Assembly: GCA_028456385.1 (NCBI GenBank)
Contig: JALNQF010000051.1
Location: forward strand, 1-64,000
DNA from: Ophiosphaerella korrae
Taxonomy: Eukaryota > Ascomycota > Dothideomycetes > Pleosporales > Phaeosphaeriaceae
Reading direction: 5' to 3'
Length of the DNA: 64,000 nucleotides
The notes under the pieces were generated by a model that was given only the letters and a program-made list of their open reading frames with translations, was not told the DNA's origin and did not search any database. This document shows positions 57,583 to 64,000 of the stretch, in pieces. Numbering within the stretch: the first letter of the stretch is position 1; each line of letters opens with the position of its first letter. Made by a program: the position numbers and the translations under genes.

Positions 57583-58277
57583 TTGCGTACGTAATCTTTG
57601 TACGTGTATGATTATGGAATTACGATTTGGTGGCATACAGCTTTTTCTCCCTTTTTTTCCGCTATTTTACGTTGGCGTTTCATGGATACTCTGGGCTCGA
57701 TGCCCTTGCGTTACTATTCGTTTGGTTAGGGTTTGATGGATGAAAAGGCCTAGTGGCCCTGTACGCTGGCGGCGTTTGGCCGTTTACTGTTTGTTTATAC
57801 TTGGCGTTTTGGCATATGCATCGACCCAGATGGTCGCACGATGGAGTAGGAGGTGTTTTCGGTCATTATTTAGTTTTCACATGGAGTGCAAGTATCACTT
57901 TAAACTACAATCGATGATCATGTTAATATTGGTTCCCTCAGATGACTTTCAAGTGAAGTATTGCGCTTTGTTAACATGTTCATGATGTTGCATTAGCTAG
58001 CCGTGGTATTATTGAGTGCGCTAAGAATCTTTCACAGAACGCCTTTGTTGCTGGTATACCCAATCCACCTGCCGAGATGAGCCTCAAAGCACCAAGCATG
58101 ATGACCGTACCAACAGTATCTATCCTACATATATCCGGGAATCATAACGGAAATTCCAACAGGAGCCCTACGGAGCCCTACTCAAACAGGAGCCCCGCGC
58201 CGTTCCGGTGCGGCTCACACACGGCCGCAATCCGTCCGCGTATTCCACGACTCGTCTGAGTAAACATTACAGGTATC
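57583..58277. other. Intergenic between convergent genes
   Basis: 3' flanks only. A direct repeat of the word ACAGGAGCCC occurs near 58,158 and 58,188; otherwise nothing seen. Confidence 0.45.
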
Positions 58278-58894
58278 CTAGACCTGACTCATGGAGGGGC
58301 CGCCACGGCGAATACCGCCACGCACGTTGACCCCACTGCCACGGCCATTCATGAAGTTGATTGCAAGGCATGCAACGAAGGCGACCCAGCCGAACCAGAG
58401 GAAGGCACACGTAGCCTGTGCCTGGCGACAGTTTTGCGTGGTGTTGGCAGAGCTATTGCAAACGCCGTTGTGGGTGGTATAGTTCTATTGCGGGTCAGGC
58501 TAAATGGTAACAAGATAAGATAGACTCGGGTCGTACCTTGTTCGCGCAGCTGTGCACACCGAGGTATGCGGCGAGGGCGACGGCGGCGCAGAAGCTGAAT
58601 AGCACGCTCAGGCCGTCCAGGACCATGTCGACGACGGGGATGCTGAATTTTTCGATGAAGGATGTTGGGAGGAAATAGAGTAGTGTGAGGAGCCACCACA
58701 CGCCGACGAAGAGGGAGTAGTTGACGATGGAGTGGGTGCCGTTGTTTGCGCGGTGGATGTTGTCGCCCATGAAGGCTGTGACGAGAATTGCGCAGATGAG
58801 CTGTGGATGGGTGAGAATAGAGGTGAGAATAGAGTGTTGGTGAGTGCCATACCTGCCAGGCACGGAGGCCCATTGATAGTGCTCGCGATACCAT
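58278..58894 (-). CDS. MARVEL-domain membrane protein, Nce102-like
   Basis: Three exons, 58894-58853, 58800-58537 and 58484-58278 (two 52-nt introns), giving 170 residues, the normal size for Nce102/Fhn1 relatives. Four hydrophobic segments are visible: LSMGLRAWQLICAILVTAF, YSLFVGVWWLLTLLYFL, LDGLSVLFSFCAAVALAAYL and CAFLWFGWVAFVACLAINF. A lumenal loop with Cys and N-glycosylation sequons (NYT, NSS, NTT) lies between segments 3 and 4. The tail is Arg/Gly-rich. Nce102 sits in eisosome/MCC plasma-membrane domains and senses sphingolipids. Exact orthology cannot be settled here because fungi carry several MARVEL paralogues. Confidence 0.82.
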
Positions 58895-60479
58895 TGTGGA
58901 TGTAGTGGGCGTAAGTGGTGTAGTGGTGTAGTGGTGTTGTAGTGTAGGAAGCTTCAACGTCTAGATCAGCGTCAGGGTATATGGGGACTTTGTGTGGGGG
59001 AAGTGGACTGCTGTATTGATATGCAGCGGAGTGTGCCTGTCCATATAATTATTTGGTTAGCGGGAGTTGCGGCTTCAGTCATGTTGCAGCGTCATGGCTG
59101 CAGTGAGAACGACTGGCCCACGTTACGTCACAGGACGATGCGCTTGCCGCCGCCATCCCATGCTACACGCCGAGCGTTCCGAATTGGGTAGCTTACCTTG
59201 ACTTGTGCCGATCTTTGCCGTGCGACGGTGGTCTGGGTTTTGTCAAGACAAAAGACGAGCGTATCTGGATATAGGTTTGCAAAAAGGCAGAGGTAAGGTC
59301 GGCCTTTGCGTTGATATATCACCCCATATCACCTCACTAGGGCTGTGAACACCCCCCGCGCGGCAATTCTGGTCGCGTTACTGTGGCAGTCTCGTTGCTC
59401 GAGCGATGATGCAAGGCGATGCAGGGATCAGCCCGATTACCCTTTCTCCCCTCCATCACCATCCCGTCACTCGCGACCCTTTCTCTCCACTCGAACTACT
59501 GCACTCTTTCTGCTAGTCCGGCAGAGCATGACATCTGCGGCCGTCTAGACCGCACTGTGTCATTGTGCTCGACCACTGTCCAACCCCGAAAGTCTTGGTT
59601 CATCAACAGGCCCTCTACAGATCGACATGATCCTCTTCCTGCCGCTAGTGCCAACATGTACTGGTCTGTGTCCCTCTGTTGGCCATTTGCTTTCATCCAC
59701 TCAGAGCCTCTGGACGTGGTGATGCGGACACGGCCTAGACACAAGCGTTTCAAGGACACACAAACACGTGGGTCGTGGCTGAACACCCAGATCCAAACAT
59801 GCAAACTCCTGTTGGCTTGATCTCTTGCCGTGTTTTGAGTCAGAGTTCTGTAGATTGGACAGCAAGCGATGTTTCTTATATATGTTGTCCAGTTGCAACA
59901 GATATGACTCCTCTACACCAGCTCACTTGTTGATCCATTATAATGGCTAATGGCTGAGCCACCCTGAAAAGCCAGAAAAAAAGATCATGTCAAACATGCG
60001 GCATTTTTCATGTCTCTGGGGTCGCATGTAAACAAACATTATCTCGAGCCTGTGGCTGCATCAATTGGAGGAGAGTGATCAGGAGCAGAGCAGCGACAAC
60101 CCCTGCATTTGCTTTTCGCCTGCTTACTAGTCTCAGATGGCGGTTAGAGGTGTAGAACGCGTCACGTACACTGTCGTTTGTTTCGGCTGAGCCTTGTAAC
60201 TCAAATTTCGACCCTGCCAATCTCGAGTCCAGGTCTTAGGTAATAATCTGGTGAGTATATAGCTTGGTGAGCCTTGTATGTTTTGCAAATGTGCACAACG
60301 TAGGTAATACCGCCGCATATTACCGAATGTTAGAATGGCCCCTGCCACAACATAGAGTTCCCATCATTTCAGGCGCTCACTCTCCCCTTGAATGATCTCA
60401 CCGCGATGAATATTAGAAGGCTACCATGGCGGTGCTGTAACTTTACTTCTCTAAGGCTTCAATAACTTCTGCCGTGAGC
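58895..60479. other. Gene-free region
   Basis: Promoter of the MARVEL gene at the left. Frames near 59,419-59,820 and 60,000-60,350 show no motif and no consistent splice support. Confidence 0.4.
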
Positions 60480-61940
60480 ATGTACCTTGATAAGAAGATC
60501 GAAATATCACCTGGCTTCCGATCTCGACGACCATTCCCAAATGCCTTGCGAAGATGGAATAGGCTGAAAATAATCGCTGGGGTAGTGGCCGCTTTCATTC
60601 TCTTTTACGACTGCTTCATACCCCATCACAGGACCAATAAGCACCGAAATCAACCTAATAATGAAGTAATATGTCCTTAATCGCCAATTGCAAACGATAC
60701 TCTCCTTGTTATTCGGACTGGCGCAACAGAGGCTCGTCAAAAGCTTCCCGTTCATTTCAACACTACGCTTCGCTGCGTTCCAAACTACATCGTGTACTCG
60801 GATCATGAGGAAGATATCAACGGCCACCACGTTTACGACGCCCTAGATGAAGTAAGTGAGGCTCTCAAAGCCTCGGCGCCCGAGTTCCAGTTCTACGAGA
60901 ACCTCAGGAAGAAAAGCAGCCACCCTTTGAATAGCACAGAACATCTCGGCAGCGGCCCATATGGCTCCTCAGAAAACCCATCCTGGAAACTGGATCGATT
61001 TAAATTCCTTCCAATGCTAGAAAAGGCCCATCGACATCGACCACAGACAAAGTGGTTCGTCTTCGTCGAAGCCGGCGCGTATCTCGTCTGGAAAAATCTC
61101 CTTGAATACCTGGGTAACTTCGACGCCCGCAAGGATCTATAGATCAGAAAACACGTGTATATCGGCGAGGTCTTGTTCGCGCACGGCGGCTCCGGCTTCG
61201 TCCTCTCTCGCACCGCGATACAAAAGGTAACGCAGCACGTGCAAGCACACGTCGCCGAGTACGACGACTACACGGCGAAAAGTTGGGCTGGCGACATGGT
61301 GCTCGGCGGGGCACTCCTCGACGTCGACGTGCCGTTATTTTCTGCCTTCCCCCATTTCCAAGGCGAGCCCGTCTCGTCGCTCGACCACAATGTTTCCAAC
61401 ATCGAGAGGCGGCCTTGGTGCTATGCGCCCGTCACCTATCACCACATGCGCGGCGAGGAGATGCGTAACATGTGGGCGTTTGAGCAGGCGTGGTGGAAGA
61501 GGGGCAAGGGTGTTTTGCTGCATCGTGATGTGTTCAAGGAACTATATTGTTCCTGGACTTGCTACGCGCGTCGAGAATTGGGACAATCTTTCGATTGATG
61601 GAGAGCCGAGGGCGATGGAATCTGTGGAGGAGTGCTACGCGGTGTGTAAGGCGAAGGCGACCTGTATGCAGTACTCGTATGCAAATGGGAGTTGTTCGAT
61701 GTCGACAGAGATCAGGTACGGCAATGAAGCAAATGCAACATGCGTGGATTACTCAGTTGCAGCTAGCAAGTGCGTGGTTTGGCGGGAGAAGGATCAAAAA
61801 GCGGGTGCGATTCAATCAGGTTGATGATCGAGCGGCTTTCAAAGTACATGGAGGATATGGATAGCTTGTGTGGAGAGGAAGCTAAGGAGACGTGGGATTG
61901 TCTAAAAGATCGAGACCTATTCAATCACCTATCTACCTAG
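60480..61940 (+). pseudogene. GT31-type fungal glycosyltransferase with PAN-like tail, inactivated
   Basis: The text is a nearly complete type II membrane glycosyltransferase. It has a short basic cytosolic tail and signal anchor (LKIIAGVVAAFILFYDCF), then the fungal GT31-like block VIRTGATEARQKLPVHF..TTLRCVPNYIVYSD, KWFVFVEAGAYLVW, EVLFAHGGSGFVLSR, WAGDMVLGGAL and FEQAWWKRGKG. A Cys-rich PAN-like segment follows (VEECYAVCKAKATCMQYSY). Four lesions: TAA at 60678-60680, TAG at 61140-61142, a frame change near 61,549 and one missing base near 61,820 (Trp before MIERLSKYMED). The original stop is TAG 61938-61940. The usual DxD-like motif position reads EAGAY, so the metal site may also be lost. 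It probably once decorated secreted proteins or cell-wall glycans in the Golgi. Confidence 0.75.
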
Positions 61941-64000
61941 GTACATGAGCACATGTATTCAGGGAGCAGAGATTTTCGCCCGAAGGATGGCTTACGCCAA
62001 CTAACTCAAAGGCCAAGCGTGCATGTTTAAAATGTCCCTCCGGTATCTGTACAGCGCTGAAACCAGTCTGATTCAGGCTACTAAAAGCAGAGGGGCCCAC
62101 TACCACCCATCACTGCTGAGCCATGCTCAGCAGGAGGGTAGATAGGGAACTTTTTCTTCGACGATCCAACAACTGACTAGCAGTACCTTACAACCATCAA
62201 GTGCCATTGGAAGAGCTTCAAGAGGTCGTGTGGGTGTCGTGGGGAAGGTGAGAGGTGGCGCGCAGGCCAAGCAACTCACTTATGTGGGAGGCAGAGGTGG
62301 GGTTCTTGACCCGCGAACACAAGCTGTTGTTTTGTTTCGGCTGCCGGGCATATCGCGTGCTATGCTTGTGCAACTAAACGACGATGTTGAAAGAGCCAGC
62401 AAGCTGAGCTTTTCAGCGTGCTGATGGTGATCGTGCTGTTCTCGTTCGCCAGCTGAGGTGGATGTGGTGGGGGAGAAGCTTTGCTTTGTGAGGTGGAGGA
62501 GTAATGGAGCGCGAGGGGCAGGCTCAGTATTTATGCTCCCCAGGGGAGGCTAACGTGGGTGCTCACGTGAGCAAGAGCGATTGCCTTGCGGTGCACCACC
62601 CCTGCATGCCAAGGGCGAATAGGAAGATGATAGTCTGGCTGCGGAGTCGGCTGAGCTGGTTGCTGTGGTAGCGTAGATGCTCGGAAGGGGCATACAGAGC
62701 GATTGAGGGCGCAGGGTAGGTAATGGTGCGGGTAGTTGGCGACGAAAGTAAAGGCGTCCTCGTTCTCGAGCGTATTGGAGATCCGGGGTGGCGATGCTTC
62801 CTCAATGCCCACAAGAGACTTGAGTATGCTTTTGTATCCTGGTAGAAGCGTCGTCTCAGCCGCGAGTCTGAATATAAATACAAAGCATCCGAAGTGAGGG
62901 CATTGATCTGCGCTTCTATCGGCCAGAGCACCTGCCTTCGCCAAGTGATATTGCCCAAGTAATGTTGCTCAGGTGATATTGCCTTTCCAAGGTGATGTTG
63001 CCTTCCTCAAGTTATGGCCGCCAACTCAACCATCAATCCAGGTTGCGGCAAGCAGGCCTGGAGTTCATGACTCGGGAACCCCTCAAGTATGCAGAATGGA
63101 TACGCTGCTTGTATGTTTTCCTGGATATGCGGACTCACCCTTTGGGTTGTGTCGCGGAATGATAATGTCGCAAGCTGGACCATCTTTACCGCAACTCCCC
63201 AATCACACCCTCGCCGCTCAGCCTTCCGACTCTTTAAATCTCATCGCGCCCTTGCCTCGTGGACTTCGGTTCATGTCGTTAAGGTATATTGGTTAAAGAC
63301 ACCTTCAGCATACAATAGTCAATCATCACCGTACACCGCCCGCCCCCAACCTTCTTCCTAGCTCTTTGTTGAACAATGAACAACTTCCGACTAGGGCTCA
63401 CAGTGCTTTAGTGTTTGGGCCTTACCATTACGATGCATCATTCCATCGTTGACCCTTGATGCGCACACGTCACCTTAAGCCAGTTCTATCGTCCCATCTC
63501 TTCGTGTTACGAAGATCAATACACCCAGTGCAACCCGACGTCAACAGCAGGAACACAAAGACACGAGAAGGGGTATGGCACTGTTCTTGAACCTCACCGT
63601 GTCCCCGCGGGCCAAAAATCGTACCTACTCGGACGTTCGAATTGCAACCGGGGATGAGCACGCGGACCGACTGGGGACCAAAATCGGTACCGCACCCAAA
63701 TCCATTTAATTTTTGCACTAGCCTCGAATACCCGGCCGAGCAAAGAGAAAGATCATGTAGACAGATAGTCACTAGCATCTATACTGGGGATCGAGTCGGT
63801 ATTTCGAGCGTGCCGGCCTGAGCTCAAACGAGAACCCATTGGTGCATGACTCGAGGCCACAACATCTGGTCCTGAAGTCTATCAGGTCCGATAGTAGTTT
63901 GGCGACAGCCACCCGAGCGGCATGTCGCCAGCTGCAAGTACCCGAGAAGCTTGGCTGCTCAAATTAATGTTAATGCTCTGCAGAAAAATGCGGGGTTGAC
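61941..64000. other. Gene-free right end
   Basis: Frames on both strands near 62,531-62,958 and 63,470-63,778 are short, overlapping and without motifs. No gene, RNA or mobile element can be supported. Confidence 0.4.
62941..63010. repeat. Imperfect 14-19 bp tandem repeat (CCAAGTGATATTGC-like)
   Basis: Four to five units: CCAAGTGATATTGC, CCAAGTAATGTTGC, TCAGGTGATATTGCCTTT, CCAAGGTGATGTTGCCTTC, then a fading CTCAAGTTATGG. A small minisatellite of unknown relevance. Confidence 0.55.

Noticed and set aside
62531..62958. Two overlapping minus-strand frames of 131-137 codons
   Set aside because: Open in two frames at once with His/Pro/Arg-rich text, typical of chance ORFs in GC-rich DNA; no motif.
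1..64000. tRNA, rRNA and CRISPR features
   Set aside because: Reading both strands by eye I saw no convincing tRNA B-box and cloverleaf, no rRNA text and no spaced direct-repeat array. A tRNAscan run would be needed to exclude a missed tRNA.

Overview
The window reads as nuclear DNA of a filamentous ascomycete. Genes carry short introns (about 47-150 nt, most 48-76) with GT..CTAAC/CTAAT..AG signals. Protein architectures are Pezizomycotina-type: a 151-residue RAD6 without an acidic tail, a kinesin-1 with an IAK tail, a helo-like/STAND N-terminal domain and choline sulfatase. The AT-rich, stop-saturated block at the left edge looks like a RIP (repeat-induced point mutation) relic. I infer Dothideomycetes, probably Pleosporales; the sequence alone does not prove the order.

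Layout. 1-1.1 kb: AT-rich relic with two short tandem arrays. 2.7-4.8 kb: a very intron-rich saccharopine reductase gene (LYS9, minus), divergent from an unusual gene at 5.05-8.6 kb with five Myb/SANT-like repeats and a DEDDh exonuclease-like domain, broken by two homopolymer frameshifts. 8.6-15 kb: a decay zone with an unrecognised broken gene, coding relics, the 3' half of a flavin monooxygenase gene and a DJ-1/PfpI pseudogene. 15.2-45 kb: mostly ordinary housekeeping DNA: HUL5-like HECT ligase, an unknown membrane protein, MSS116-like helicase, choline sulfatase, RAD6, kinesin-1, an Arg-rich unknown, DBF4/Dfp1, ATG12, panB, UBC8 and another Arg-rich unknown. 45.6-49.1 kb: a helo-like-domain protein and a degenerate minus-strand ORF. 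50.5-58.9 kb: glyoxalase-like protein, a protein with three CxCxxC motifs, INCENP/Sli15 and an Nce102-like MARVEL protein. 60.5-61.9 kb: a GT31-type glycosyltransferase pseudogene. The last 2 kb has no gene I can support.

Functional themes. Four genes belong to ubiquitin or ubiquitin-like pathways (HUL5-like E3, RAD6 E2, UBC8 E2, ATG12). Three serve chromosome replication, repair or segregation (RAD6, DBF4, INCENP), and the Myb-DEDDh gene may join them. There is no operon logic; genes stand alone on both strands.

Most notable observations. (1) UBC8 can be reconstructed to a full 186-residue protein only if it contains micro-exons of 8, 3 and 1 nucleotides. (2) LYS9 has 14 exons, including one of 12 nt and one GC-AG intron, and splices to exactly 450 codons. 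(3) The five-repeat Myb/SANT plus DEDDh exonuclease fusion is the best candidate here for an undescribed protein architecture. All splice models were made by hand by matching recalled family sequences; no search or RNA data were available.
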